A stretch of DNA of 64,000 nt from contig JBDRRS010000011.1 of NCBI GenBank assembly GCA_043825615.1, positions 1 through 64,000 on the forward strand, read 5' to 3'. Below, piece after piece: positions 24,478-32,999 of this stretch (within the stretch, counting starts at the first letter, position 1; each line of letters opens with the position of its first letter). The notes below the pieces were generated by a model. It was not told where the DNA came from. It saw only the letters and a list, made by a program, of their open reading frames with translations, and made no database searches. Source of the DNA: JBDRMV01 sp043825615. Lineage in GTDB: Bacteria > CG03. The position numbers were made by a program, and so were the translations under genes.

Positions 24478-24516
24478 TGAACGCTACCCAACCGCCGTCC
24501 TGATAAGGAAAAAGAA
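24477..24516 (+). repeat. Mini-ORF cassette copy 2 (MNATQPPS)
   Basis: The second copy of the 8-codon frame plus TAAGGAAAAAGAA, ending exactly at the histidine-kinase ATG. Identity to copy 1 is nearly complete in ATGAACGCTACCC and in the tail. The four differing residues lie in the Pro-rich part. The position relative to the downstream start is identical in both copies. Confidence 0.6.
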
Positions 24517-26304
24517 ATGAAAACGGGCTTACGCTGGAAAATTTTAATTTTCTTTCTGATTGTGGGTATCGTTCCGCTTGTTTTCTCAACTTTCCTCATC
24601 AGGGGGCAGGTGCGAGTTGCGGAGGACATAGAAAATTCTCTGTTTGCGCTGGATAACAGCGCATCCAAAATCGTTGAGCATTTTCTGCTGAATGCGCAGA
24701 AATCCATTATTGCGCAGTCGTATGTTCCGAAGAACCTGCTTCCGGTCAGGGATACGGCGTTGCACAGGGCGTATTTGAAAAGGATTTTCAGAAAATATAA
24801 AATTTTTTCCGAGGTTTGGTTTACGGATAAACAAGGCAGAGCCGTTTCGTCTTACGGCAGGGTTCCTTGCCACCGGTTGAAAAAAAAGGATTTTTCGGAC
24901 ATATTTACGAAGCATTTACCGGCGGAGACCTCAATTTCAAATGTGGTTGATTTCGACGGCGCTCCCGCAGTTGCGGTATTTTCAAAAGTTCAGACGGAAA
25001 ATTCATTTCTTGCCGCTTTTGTGAACGTGGAGATTCTCAGAAATATTCTCGAAAAAGTCGTCCCGTACAAAGAGTCCTTTTTTTACCTCATTGCCCCGTC
25101 GGGTATGACACTTTTTCTGGATAAACCGCCGCCCCCGAGCGCCGGCAAATTTATCCCCGTTAAACGCTCCGGCCAGACGCTCTGGAAAAGAACCGTTGAG
25201 TATAACGGGGTAAAGTTTTTTGAAATTACAAGTCCGGTTTCGGGTTTTTCCGGATGGAAAATTTGCCTTTGCAGCAGGTATGAAGTTGCCTTCGGGAATT
25301 TGGTCAGTTCCCGGGCGCTGGGAGCCATTTTTTCAATTATTGCCGTTCTGCTCGCCGCTGTTCTTGCCGTGTATTTTTCAAAAAGAATTTCCTCGCCCCT
25401 TGAAGAGTTGTCAAAGGGCGCCGCCGAATTTTCCGGGGGGAATCTTTCCTACAGAATAAATCTCAGGACGAACGACGAACTGGAAGTGCTCGGAAACCAG
25501 TTTGACAGGATGGCGGAAAAACTTTTGAAAATTCAGGAAGGGCAGGATGAAAAAATCAGGGGAGCGACAAGAGACCTTTCCAACGCTTACAGGGAGATCT
25601 CGGTAAAAAACGAGCGTCTTGCGGACGCGGACAAATACAAGTCGCAGTTCCTCGCGAACATGAGCCACGAACTCCGAACGCCGATGAACGCCATAATCGG
25701 ATTCGCCGACCTCCTGAAAGACGGGGTGTACGGAAATTTGCCGGAAAAGCATAAAGAAATTCTTTCAAAAATTCAGAGAAATTCAAATCACCTTCTCAAT
25801 CTGATAAACGATATTCTTGACCTGTCTAAAATTGAAGCGGGCAAAATAGAACTCCTTCCGGAGAAATTCGACTTGAAGGATTTGATTGACACGGTTTCGA
25901 AAGAAACCGTCGTCCCTAAGGATGAAGTTAAATTCAGCGTGTCCTGCCCGTCCGGTATTTCGCTTATTCACGACCAGATGCGGCTCAGGCAGGTTATTTA
26001 CAATCTTCTTTCGAACGCATTGAAATTCACGAAAGAGGGAAGCGTCAAAATTGAATGTTTCAGAAGGGAAAAGGTCGTTTCAATAAAGGTCTCCGATACG
26101 GGCATAGGCATTAAGGAAGAGGATATTTCAAAGATTTTTCAATCGTTTCAGCAGGCGGACGCTTCCGTAACGAAGCAGTTTCAGGGGACGGGCCTCGGAT
26201 TAAGTATTTCAAAAAAATTAGTGGGAATGATGGGCGGCTGGCTTGACGTTGAGAGCGAATTCGGGAAGGGTTCCGTTTTTACGGTAAATCTCCCGTATGA
26301 GTAG
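24517..26304 (+). CDS. Membrane sensor histidine kinase (HAMP-HisKA-HATPase)
   Basis: A 595-residue two-component sensor. It has a first membrane helix at about 7-28 (ILIFFLIVGIVPLVFSTFLI) and a periplasmic Cache-like sensor (about 35-265, with WFTDKQGRAVSSYG). A second helix (about 272-290) leads into a HAMP linker (KRISSPLEELSKGAAEFSGG). The dimerisation/phosphoacceptor helix has H384 in NMSHELRTPMNAIIGFADLL, and the HATPase domain has NLLSNALKFT, VSDTGIGI and GTGLGLSIS. ATG24517 follows the mini-ORF cassette. Partner receivers lie immediately upstream. The ligand is unknown. Confidence 0.92.
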   Translation: MKTGLRWKILIFFLIVGIVPLVFSTFLIRGQVRVAEDIENSLFALDNSASKIVEHFLLNAQKSIIAQSYVPKNLLPVRDTALHRAYLKRIFRKYKIFSEVWFTDKQGRAVSSYGRVPCHRLKKKDFSDIFTKHLPAETSISNVVDFDGAPAVAVFSKVQTENSFLAAFVNVEILRNILEKVVPYKESFFYLIAPSGMTLFLDKPPPPSAGKFIPVKRSGQTLWKRTVEYNGVKFFEITSPVSGFSGWKICLCSRYEVAFGNLVSSRALGAIFSIIAVLLAAVLAVYFSKRISSPLEELSKGAAEFSGGNLSYRINLRTNDELEVLGNQFDRMAEKLLKIQEGQDEKIRGATRDLSNAYREISVKNERLADADKYKSQFLANMSHELRTPMNAIIGFADLLKDGVYGNLPEKHKEILSKIQRNSNHLLNLINDILDLSKIEAGKIELLPEKFDLKDLIDTVSKETVVPKDEVKFSVSCPSGISLIHDQMRLRQVIYNLLSNALKFTKEGSVKIECFRREKVVSIKVSDTGIGIKEEDISKIFQSFQQADASVTKQFQGTGLGLSISKKLVGMMGGWLDVESEFGKGSVFTVNLPYE

Positions 26305-26324
26305 GGATACGCCTCGGCGTGTCC
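26305..26324 (+). terminator. Strong hairpin after histidine kinase
   Basis: GGATACGCC-TC-GGCGTGTCC forms a 9-bp stem with one G-U pair directly after the kinase stop and before the glycan locus. No U-tract follows, so it may be a transcript-end or attenuating hairpin, or an inserted repeat unit. Confidence 0.4.
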
Positions 26325-26337
26325 GTGCAGGCGTTTG

Positions 26338-27417
26338 ATGAAAGTTTTTCATATTGATTCCGAAAAAACATTCCGCGGCGGCCAGCAGCAGGTTCTTTAT
26401 CTTCTTGAGGGTTTGAGAAAATACGGCGTAGAGAATATTTTAATTTGTCCCGGGGCATCGCCTTTGTTTCAAAGATGTTCCGGAGTGAAAAAAGAATCTG
26501 CCGCGATGATAAGCGAGTTTGATATTTTCTCGGCGATAAAAACGGCGAAATTGATAAATGCTGAAAAACCCGATATTCTTCACTGCCACAGCGCCCACGC
26601 TCTTTCCGTTGGAGTAATGGCGCGGTTTTTTTCAAAACAAAAACCGAAAATTATTGCTTCCCGAAGGGTGGATTTCCGCATTAAAAGCAGGAGAAAATAT
26701 CTTTCCGCCGATAAAATAATCACCGTTTCAAAAGCGATCAAAAAAATTCTTGTCAAAAACGGTATTCCCGAAGGAAGAATAGAAGTTGTTTATTCGGGGG
26801 TTGAGCTCAAATCTCGAGAAGCGGATTGCCTGAAAAAAGAGTTTAATCTTTCCGAAAAAGATTTTATCGTCGGGAATGTTGCGGCTTTAACGCATCAGAA
26901 GGACCATAAAACTCTGTTGAAAGCGGTTTCTCTGCTCGTGCGGAATAATGAGAATTTGAAATTTTTTATTATCGGAGAGGGAGTTCTGCATAATGGCCTT
27001 GCAAAATTGAGTAAAGAACTGGGGATTTCCGAAAATGTAATCTTTACGGGTTTCAGAAACGATGTGGCGAATTTTTACTCTCTTTTCGGCATTTTTGTAT
27101 CCTCTTCGGCGTGGGAAGGTTTGGGGACTTCAATTCTTGATGCGATGCTCTCGGGCGTTCCCGTCGTGGCGACTGCGGTTGGGGGCATCCCCGAGATTAT
27201 AGAGGACGGTGTTGACGGGTTCCTTGTCCCGCACCTAAACCCGCTGAAGATGTCCGAAAAAATAGACGCCCTTATAAAAAATGCGGCGTTAAGGGAAAAA
27301 TTTTCTCAAAACGGCATCCGGAAAGCGATGAAATTCAGCGTGGAGAAAATGGTTTCGGGGTCTTTCGAGGTTTACAAAAAACTGCTAAATGAAAAAAATT
27401 CTCGTAATACAGATTAA
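26338..27417 (+). CDS. Glycosyltransferase family 4 (GT-B)
   Basis: A 359-residue GT4 enzyme of the surface-glycan locus, probably cytoplasmic and membrane-associated. The N-terminal acceptor domain shows RGGQQQVLYLLEGL and LHCHSAHALSVGV. The C-terminal donor domain has GNVAALTHQKDHKTLL, FTGFRNDV and the nucleotide-sugar motif EGLGTSILDAMLSGVPVVAT-V-GIPEII. ATG26338 is preferred over TTG26335. It is the first gene of the glycan cluster and overlaps the heptosyltransferase-like gene by 29 nt. Donor and linkage cannot be deduced. Confidence 0.88.
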   Translation: MKVFHIDSEKTFRGGQQQVLYLLEGLRKYGVENILICPGASPLFQRCSGVKKESAAMISEFDIFSAIKTAKLINAEKPDILHCHSAHALSVGVMARFFSKQKPKIIASRRVDFRIKSRRKYLSADKIITVSKAIKKILVKNGIPEGRIEVVYSGVELKSREADCLKKEFNLSEKDFIVGNVAALTHQKDHKTLLKAVSLLVRNNENLKFFIIGEGVLHNGLAKLSKELGISENVIFTGFRNDVANFYSLFGIFVSSSAWEGLGTSILDAMLSGVPVVATAVGGIPEIIEDGVDGFLVPHLNPLKMSEKIDALIKNAALREKFSQNGIRKAMKFSVEKMVSGSFEVYKKLLNEKNSRNTD

Positions 27418-28360
27418 GCAGATCGGCGACTGCATTCTGACAGAGCCGGTTTTTCCCGCGCTGAAGAATGCGTTTCCCGGTTGCCGGACGTGTTTTGTCG
27501 TCGGCTCGCATTTTTCTCCGCTTTTTCTGGGCAACCCTTTTATTGATGAAGTTATTCCTTATGATTTTAATAAACCCGTTAAGATGCTTCAAAAGTTTTT
27601 TTTGAAGAAGTTTGATATTGTTTTTGATTTTCTCGGAAATCCGAGGAGCAGAATGCTGACCGCTTTTATCCGTGCGCCGTTAAAAATCGGTTTCAAAAAA
27701 AGGGGTTCTTTTTTCTTTTATAATCTTCGGGCGGAAAGACCGGCGGGCGTAGAATATGCCGCTGCCACAAAATTCAGGCTGCTTGAAGCGGCCGGAGTAA
27801 GGGAAAAACCCGGCATTCCAAAAATTTACCTGAGCGAAAGGGAAATAGAAAAGTTTTCGGAATTCGCCGGAGGGCCGGAAGGAACTAAAATCGTAGCGGT
27901 TTCGCCCACAAGCCGCCGGCAGGCCCGGCGGTGGAGAAAAGAGTATTTTGCGGAACTTGCCGACAGGTTTGTTTCGCGCGGCTTGAAGGTTATTTTCGTC
28001 TGGGGCCCGGGTGAAGAAAATTATATAGGGGATATTGTTTCAATGATGAAGGAAAAGCCGGTTGTCGCTCCGCCGACGGATTTGAGAGAACTTGCGGCGC
28101 TGATTTGCAATTGCGATTTGCTTGTCTCAAACTGTAACGGAACGCGCCACATATCGGTTGCATCCGGCACCCCGACGCTTACGATACACGGACCGACCCA
28201 CTGGAAGTCATGGAAGCCGCCGGATGAGAAGCATGAGGTTATTTTCTCTGATGTCTCCTGCCTTTTTTGCGGGAAAAGAGAATGCGAAGATATGCGGTGC
28301 ATGGAACAATTAAAACCTGTCACGGTTGAAAAAGCAGCGGTGGAAATGCTAAAAGTATAA
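27389..28360 (+). CDS. GT9 heptosyltransferase-like protein
   Basis: A 323-residue GT9 (ADP-heptose:LPS heptosyltransferase) family member: ILVIQIKQIGDCILTEPVFPALKNAFPG at the N-terminus, VSPTSRRQARRW...YFAELADRF, WGPGEE, and the late LVSNCNGTRHISVASGTPTLTIHGPT segment that binds the nucleotide sugar. The canonical (S/D)TG-HxA motif is altered to NCNGTRHISVA. It supports LPS core or a related heptose glycan and is the clearest sign of a diderm envelope. Cysteine-rich C-terminal LFCGKRECEDMRC is typical of several GT9 proteins. Confidence 0.88.
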   Translation: MKKILVIQIKQIGDCILTEPVFPALKNAFPGCRTCFVVGSHFSPLFLGNPFIDEVIPYDFNKPVKMLQKFFLKKFDIVFDFLGNPRSRMLTAFIRAPLKIGFKKRGSFFFYNLRAERPAGVEYAAATKFRLLEAAGVREKPGIPKIYLSEREIEKFSEFAGGPEGTKIVAVSPTSRRQARRWRKEYFAELADRFVSRGLKVIFVWGPGEENYIGDIVSMMKEKPVVAPPTDLRELAALICNCDLLVSNCNGTRHISVASGTPTLTIHGPTHWKSWKPPDEKHEVIFSDVSCLFCGKRECEDMRCMEQLKPVTVEKAAVEMLKV

Positions 28361-28381
28361 TATAGAGTAAAGGAGGGGCGT

Positions 28382-28588
28382 ATGGATAGGAAATTCGGGG
28401 AACTGGTTAGCGAACTTTCTCATGTTAATATTGAGTTGTGGCATACGGAAGATAAAGCCCGCTCGGATGACGACAGTCAGGTTTCCGCCGCGAAGCGGGA
28501 AATTGATAAACTCAACCAGAAAAGAAACGACCTCATAGAGCGGATTGATGAGGCGGCGATCGCTTTAAAGGCAGGGAAAGATGGCTGA
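28382..28588 (+). CDS. Small DUF4254-like helical protein A
   Basis: A 68-residue, all-helical protein with the DUF4254-type signature: LSHVNIELWHTEDKAR, then AAKREIDKLNQKRNDLIERIDEAA. The DUF4254 domain occurs near LPS and glycan genes; its role is unknown. AAAGGAGG precedes ATG28382. It overlaps the next gene by 8 nt; the neighbour is a paralogue, so the two may form a heterodimeric coiled coil. Confidence 0.65.
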   Translation: MDRKFGELVSELSHVNIELWHTEDKARSDDDSQVSAAKREIDKLNQKRNDLIERIDEAAIALKAGKDG

Positions 28589-28841
28589 AACGATAGGCAC
28601 TCTTGTTGATAAGATTTCCATATTCGAACTGAAAAGGTTTCACATGGAAGACCAAATGAGAAGAATGGATGTCAGCAGGGAGCACAGAGAAGAATGCGGC
28701 CGGAAACTCGGTGTTCTTACGGAGCAGAGAGATGACCTCGTGAAGGAATTGAACGGTTTGTTTAACGGCATAAAAAGCGGAAGAAAAAAGATAAAATTAT
28801 ACCGGCAGTTTAAGATGTACAACGACCCGCGCTACAAGTAA
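28581..28841 (+). CDS. Small DUF4254-like helical protein B
   Basis: An 86-residue paralogue of the preceding protein: IGTLVDKISIFELKRFHMEDQMRR, then CGRKLGVLTEQRDDLVKELNGLF, ending with a basic tail (KSGRKKIKLYRQFKMYNDPRYK). The LxxL-WH/FH-MED and Q-RDDL spacing matches its partner, but the tail is unique. It sits within the glycan cluster between GT9 and a methyltransferase. Function unknown. Confidence 0.6.
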   Translation: MAETIGTLVDKISIFELKRFHMEDQMRRMDVSREHREECGRKLGVLTEQRDDLVKELNGLFNGIKSGRKKIKLYRQFKMYNDPRYK

Positions 28842-28843
28842 GT

Positions 28844-29575
28844 GTGAAAGAATTGAAAATTGAAGCCAACGCTGCGAAGAATACTCACAAAGTTGTTGCG
28901 GATTTATTGTGTGAGGAGAAAAACTGCAGGACAGTACTGGATATTCCCTGCGGATCCGGCGCTTTTTCCGGGATGCTCTCGGGAAGCGGAATAACCGTGT
29001 ATTCCGCCGATTGTGAAAATTTGTTTGAAATAAAGGAAGGGCATTTTGACATAGCGGATATGAACAAGACCTTCCCGTATCGGGCAGGGCAGTTCGATGC
29101 CGTTGTTTCCATCGACGGGATAGAGCATATTGAAAACCCGTTTAATTTTATCAGGGAGTGTGCGAGGGTTCTCCGCCCCGGCGGTGTCTGCGTAATTTCC
29201 ACGCCGAACATTTCTTCCTTCAGGTCCCGAGCCCGGTGGCTGTGTACGGGCTTTCACAACAAAAACAAGACGCCTCTTGACGAAACCGCTCCGAATCCGC
29301 TCCATCACATCAATATGATTTCTTTCCCGGAACTGCGCTATATTCTGCATTCAAACGGTTTCAGAATTTCAAAGATTGCGGCGAACCGCATCAAGGCAGT
29401 CAGCTGGCTGTACTGCCTGCTGATACCCTTTTCATATTTAATTACGCTGGCGGTTTTTTACAGGGAGGAAAAACAGGCGGCACAGCGGAAATGCAACCGC
29501 CGGATTTTAAAGCAGCTCTTTTCTCTGCCGGTGCTGTTCGGGGAAACAACGATTATAAAGGCGGTTCGCAAATAA
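28844..29575 (+). CDS. SAM-dependent methyltransferase (class I)
   Basis: A 243-residue class I methyltransferase. Motif I is VLDIPCGSGAFSGML, the acidic loop is SADCEN, and the core continues FDAVVSIDGIEHIENPFNFIRECARVLRPGG, followed by VISTPNISSFRSR, a Methyltransf_11/UbiE-like arrangement. A C-terminal hydrophobic stretch (WLYCLLIPFSYLITLAVFY) may anchor it to the membrane. GTG28844 is the start. It probably methylates a glycan or lipid-linked sugar; the substrate is unknown. Confidence 0.85.
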   Translation: MKELKIEANAAKNTHKVVADLLCEEKNCRTVLDIPCGSGAFSGMLSGSGITVYSADCENLFEIKEGHFDIADMNKTFPYRAGQFDAVVSIDGIEHIENPFNFIRECARVLRPGGVCVISTPNISSFRSRARWLCTGFHNKNKTPLDETAPNPLHHINMISFPELRYILHSNGFRISKIAANRIKAVSWLYCLLIPFSYLITLAVFYREEKQAAQRKCNRRILKQLFSLPVLFGETTIIKAVRK

Positions 29576-29582
29576 ACATTAT

Positions 29583-30632
29583 ATGAATATTCTTATTCTT
29601 GATTTTGAAAGATGGGACAGCGGCCTGACAAACTATGCAATATCTTCGGCGACGGGTCTTATGGCGCGCGGTCACCGCGTTGTTTTCGCCGGCATAAGGA
29701 ATATGCCGCCCGTTAATCAGGCACGCAGGAAAAAACTGGAGACAGTTGATTTCTCAAACCGCGCCGATATATTCAAGTTATTGAAACTGCTGGGCAGGTA
29801 TGACATAGAAATAATGAATCCCCATGACGGCGCTTCGCACTTTTTGTGTTTTCCGGCAAAATTATTCCGTGAAAAAAAACTTAAATTGGTGAGGTCTTAC
29901 AGTGACGCCCGGCCCGTAAAAAAACATTCTTTCCTCTGGAAACAAACGGATAGATTTATTGCCGCTGCGGAATTTATTAAAAGGGACTTTTTGGAAAACG
30001 GATTGGATTCGGAAAAAGTGAAAGTAATTTATCAGGGCATTAGCCCGGACTTTTTTAAGGGAAATGCCGTTGAGAAGACGTCATCCGCCGGGGGTTCCCG
30101 GGTTACGATTCTCGGACGTCTCGACCCTGTCAAGGGCCACGCGCATTTTCTGGCAGCGGCGGCAATTGTATCGGAGAAATTTCCGGGAACTTCTTTCAGG
30201 GTTATCGGAGACGAAAAAAATGTTAAAATAAGCGGCCTGAAAAGAGAATCCGGCAGACTGGGTTTGAAAAATGTTAAATTTCAGGGTTATGTGGAGGATG
30301 TTTCTTCCTATATGAAAGCCAGCGACATAGGCGTCATTGCTTCCGTGGGCTCCGAAGCCGTTTCGCGGACGGCGCTTGAATGGATGGCGAGCGGCACTCC
30401 CCTTGTGGTCACGGCCGCCGGCTGTCTTCCGGAAATGGTTGAGGACGGCAAGACGGGAATCGTCGTCACGCCGGGCGACCCGAATGCAATGTCGGCGGCA
30501 ATTTGCGGACTGATTGAGAACGGGCGGCTCAGAAGTGAAATGGGGAGGGCTGCTTTTCAGAGGGTAAAGAAAAAGTTTTCGTATGAACGTTTTATAACGG
30601 AAACGGAAAGGACTTTTTTGGAGACATTATGA
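29583..30632 (+). CDS. Glycosyltransferase family 4
   Basis: A 349-residue GT-B enzyme. The N-terminal half has NILILDFERWDSGLTNYAISSATGLMARGHRV and MNPHDGASHFLC; the C-terminal half has VTILGRLDPVKGHAHFLAAA, FQGYVEDVSSYMKASDIGVIAS and SEAVSRTALEWMASGTPLVVTAAGCLPEMVEDG, where the EX7E nucleotide-sugar motif falls (SEAVSRTALEW). Its start ATG29583 follows the methyltransferase by 7 nt. Overlap with the next GT2 gene is 4 nt. It likely adds one core or O-chain sugar. Confidence 0.88.
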   Translation: MNILILDFERWDSGLTNYAISSATGLMARGHRVVFAGIRNMPPVNQARRKKLETVDFSNRADIFKLLKLLGRYDIEIMNPHDGASHFLCFPAKLFREKKLKLVRSYSDARPVKKHSFLWKQTDRFIAAAEFIKRDFLENGLDSEKVKVIYQGISPDFFKGNAVEKTSSAGGSRVTILGRLDPVKGHAHFLAAAAIVSEKFPGTSFRVIGDEKNVKISGLKRESGRLGLKNVKFQGYVEDVSSYMKASDIGVIASVGSEAVSRTALEWMASGTPLVVTAAGCLPEMVEDGKTGIVVTPGDPNAMSAAICGLIENGRLRSEMGRAAFQRVKKKFSYERFITETERTFLETL

Positions 30633-31378
30633 AGTTGAGCGTAATAATTATTGCGAAAAACGAGGAAGACAACATTATTGCCTGTCTTGAAAGCGTGAAA
30701 TGGGCTGATGAGATTGTCGTCGTGGACACGGGCAGTTCGGATAAAACGGCGGAACTCTGCAGGGAATATACCGATAAAGTATTTTTTTCGCAGTGGATGG
30801 GTTTCGGGCAGTTAAAGAATTTTGCCGTTCGGAAAACAACGGGGGACTGGATCCTGAACATAGACGCCGACGAGAGAGTGACAGCGGGGCTTCGGGATGA
30901 AATTAGAAAGGTTGTCGGCTGCCCGTCGCATTTTGACGGGTTTCACATCCCTTTCCGGTTTTATTTTATGGGGCACCCGATGCGTTACGGCGGTCTGGGT
31001 TCGGAAAAGCATCTGCGGCTTTTCAAAAAAGACAAAGGACGGTTTAAGGACGCTCCCGTCCACGAGGCCGTCGCCGTTTCCGGCGCTGTCGGGAAACTGA
31101 GGGGCTTCATGGAACACAGGAGTTACCGCGATTTGAAGGAATATTTTCAGAAGTTTAATTTTTATACGAGCATCACGGCGGCGGAAAAACACAGGAGGGG
31201 GGTGAAGTTCTGTTCTTTCAATCTTTTCCGCATCCCTTTTGAAATTTTTGTGCGGTTTGTGCTTAAATTGGGTTTTCTGGACGGCGTTTACGGATTTGTT
31301 TACGCTGTTTTGTCCGCTTTTTATGCGTGGGTCAAATACATAAAACTCTGGGAAATTGAAAGAAGCGTAAAAAGGTGA
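30629..31378 (+). CDS. Glycosyltransferase family 2 (WaaE-like)
   Basis: A 249-residue GT2 enzyme: LSVIIIAKNEEDNIIACLESVKWADEIVVVDTGSSDKTAELC, the LNIDADERV metal-binding (DAD) site and HEAVAVSG downstream. The layout (NEExNI, GS-DxT, DADE) resembles WaaE/KdtX LPS-core beta-1,4-glucosyltransferases. C-terminal hydrophobic helices (about 200-235) suggest membrane association. The start is ATG30629, inside the previous stop; the stop overlaps the deacetylase start. Confidence 0.85.
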   Translation: MKLSVIIIAKNEEDNIIACLESVKWADEIVVVDTGSSDKTAELCREYTDKVFFSQWMGFGQLKNFAVRKTTGDWILNIDADERVTAGLRDEIRKVVGCPSHFDGFHIPFRFYFMGHPMRYGGLGSEKHLRLFKKDKGRFKDAPVHEAVAVSGAVGKLRGFMEHRSYRDLKEYFQKFNFYTSITAAEKHRRGVKFCSFNLFRIPFEIFVRFVLKLGFLDGVYGFVYAVLSAFYAWVKYIKLWEIERSVKR

Positions 31379-32154
31379 TTTATCTTTTTGCAGTCCTGAT
31401 TTTTCTTGCAATATCCGCCAGGTGGAACTGGTGGCGGCCCAAAGTTCAGGGCATTCCTATTCTTATGTATCACAAGATAGGAGACCCTCCCATGGGCTCA
31501 AAACTGAAAAAGTTGTGGGTAAGTCCGCGTAAGTTCAGGAAGCAGCTGGCATATTTGAAAAAAAGGGGTTACGAAAGCATAACTTTTAAGAATCTGGCGG
31601 CAATGAATGAATTTGATTCCAGAAAAGTCATCATTACCTTTGACGACGGATACCGCAACAACTTTATCAATGCGCTGCCCGTCCTGAAGGAGTTCGGCTA
31701 TAAAGCGGTTTTTTTTGTTGTCTCGGGCGGCGCCGGCGGCAAGAACTTCTGGCACAATCCCGAACTTGAAGAACCTGTTGATATGCTGACATGGGAAGAA
31801 ATAAAAAAAATGGACGAGGACGGCATGGAAATCGGCGGGCACACCCTTTCGCACAAAGATATTACGGAACTGCCGGATGACGCATTGGAGAAAGAAATTT
31901 TTGAGGACAAAGAAAATATCGAGGAGAAACTCGGAAAAAACATAATGAGTTTCGCTTATCCCTACGGAAAATTCAATGAAAAAGTTAAGGGAATCCTCCG
32001 GAGAGCGGGCTATATTTTTGCCTGCAAAATCAAACAGGGGAAAAATAAATTTCCGGTTAAGGACAGGTTTGAGCTGAGAAGAATTCTTGTTCGCGGAGAT
32101 GAGTGCCTTTTTGATTTTTACCTGAATCTCTCGCGGGGGAGGGTGCGCCTTTGA
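31375..32154 (+). CDS. Polysaccharide deacetylase (CE4)
   Basis: A 259-residue carbohydrate esterase family 4 protein. An N-terminal membrane anchor (IYLFAVLIFLAISA) precedes the NodB-type domain: ILMYHKIG, motif 1 ITFDDGYRNN with the catalytic Asp pair, motif 2 GGHTLSHKD (H-xxx-H metal ligands), and FAYPYGKFNEKVK (motif 3). It removes N-acetyl groups from a surface or cell-wall polysaccharide. Start GTG31375 overlaps the upstream stop. Confidence 0.88.
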   Translation: MIYLFAVLIFLAISARWNWWRPKVQGIPILMYHKIGDPPMGSKLKKLWVSPRKFRKQLAYLKKRGYESITFKNLAAMNEFDSRKVIITFDDGYRNNFINALPVLKEFGYKAVFFVVSGGAGGKNFWHNPELEEPVDMLTWEEIKKMDEDGMEIGGHTLSHKDITELPDDALEKEIFEDKENIEEKLGKNIMSFAYPYGKFNEKVKGILRRAGYIFACKIKQGKNKFPVKDRFELRRILVRGDECLFDFYLNLSRGRVRL

Positions 32155-32999
32155 AAAAAACAGATCCCGGAATTTCGGTGATTATTGCCGTATATAATCG
32201 TGCGCGCCGCCTGAAATACTGTCTTGAAAGTTTGAGGCGCCAGACATACAAAAATTTCGAGGTGATTATTGCGGACGACGGCTCCGGGCGGGAAGTTGCC
32301 GAACTTGTAAATTCTTTTAGAACCCGGCTTAATATCAGGCATATACGGCAGGATGACAGGGGTTTCAGAAAATGTTTGATTCTGAACAAGGCGGTTCGTG
32401 TCACAAGAGGAGAAAAACTTTTTTTCTTTGACGGGGATGTCGTTATTCACCCGAGGTATCTTGAGGTCTCCCGTTCCGGCGTTAAACAGGGAAGATATAT
32501 GGTTTCCCGTTCGGCTTACCTCTCGGAGTATCTGACGGGGAAAATCCTGCGGAAGAAAATTACGGTGGAGAAAATCTTCGGCTTGCCTTTTTTTATTTTA
32601 CTGATATACGACGGGCTGTTCGGAAGGACGAGGTTTTTTGAATACGGTGTTTTTCTTCCGGTTATTTTGTCGCGTATCGTCTGCCGATTAAAAAAAGATA
32701 AACACATTTTCGGCCGCTCTTGGGCGATTCACAAAAGCGATTATGATAAGGTGAACGGGTACAACAATGATTTTGTCGGCGCTTATTACGAGGACTTCGA
32801 AATAACGAGCCGCCTGAAGTTCGCGGGCGCAAAACCGTACCTGATGATAGACCGCGCGGTTTCGTACCATTTGTTTCACAAAAGAATACCGATGGAACCT
32901 GAAAATCTTGAGATTTACAGAAAGATAAAAGAAGCAAAAAAAATTTACTGCGCTAACGGTTTAGGGCAGGTCGGAGAAGTTAAGGAACTGACACAATGA
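32151..32999 (+). CDS. Glycosyltransferase family 2
   Basis: A 282-residue GT2 enzyme, TTG start at 32151 overlapping the deacetylase stop (TTGA). The N-terminal GT-A fold shows SVIIAVYNRARRLKYCLESLRRQTYKNFEVIIADDGS and the LFFFDGDVVIHP metal site (DGD). The C-terminal half carries DFVGAYYEDFEITSRLKFAG, resembling the galactosyltransferase-type C-terminal motif (ED). It overlaps the next gene by 4 nt. Substrate unknown. Confidence 0.85.
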   Translation: MKKTDPGISVIIAVYNRARRLKYCLESLRRQTYKNFEVIIADDGSGREVAELVNSFRTRLNIRHIRQDDRGFRKCLILNKAVRVTRGEKLFFFDGDVVIHPRYLEVSRSGVKQGRYMVSRSAYLSEYLTGKILRKKITVEKIFGLPFFILLIYDGLFGRTRFFEYGVFLPVILSRIVCRLKKDKHIFGRSWAIHKSDYDKVNGYNNDFVGAYYEDFEITSRLKFAGAKPYLMIDRAVSYHLFHKRIPMEPENLEIYRKIKEAKKIYCANGLGQVGEVKELTQ

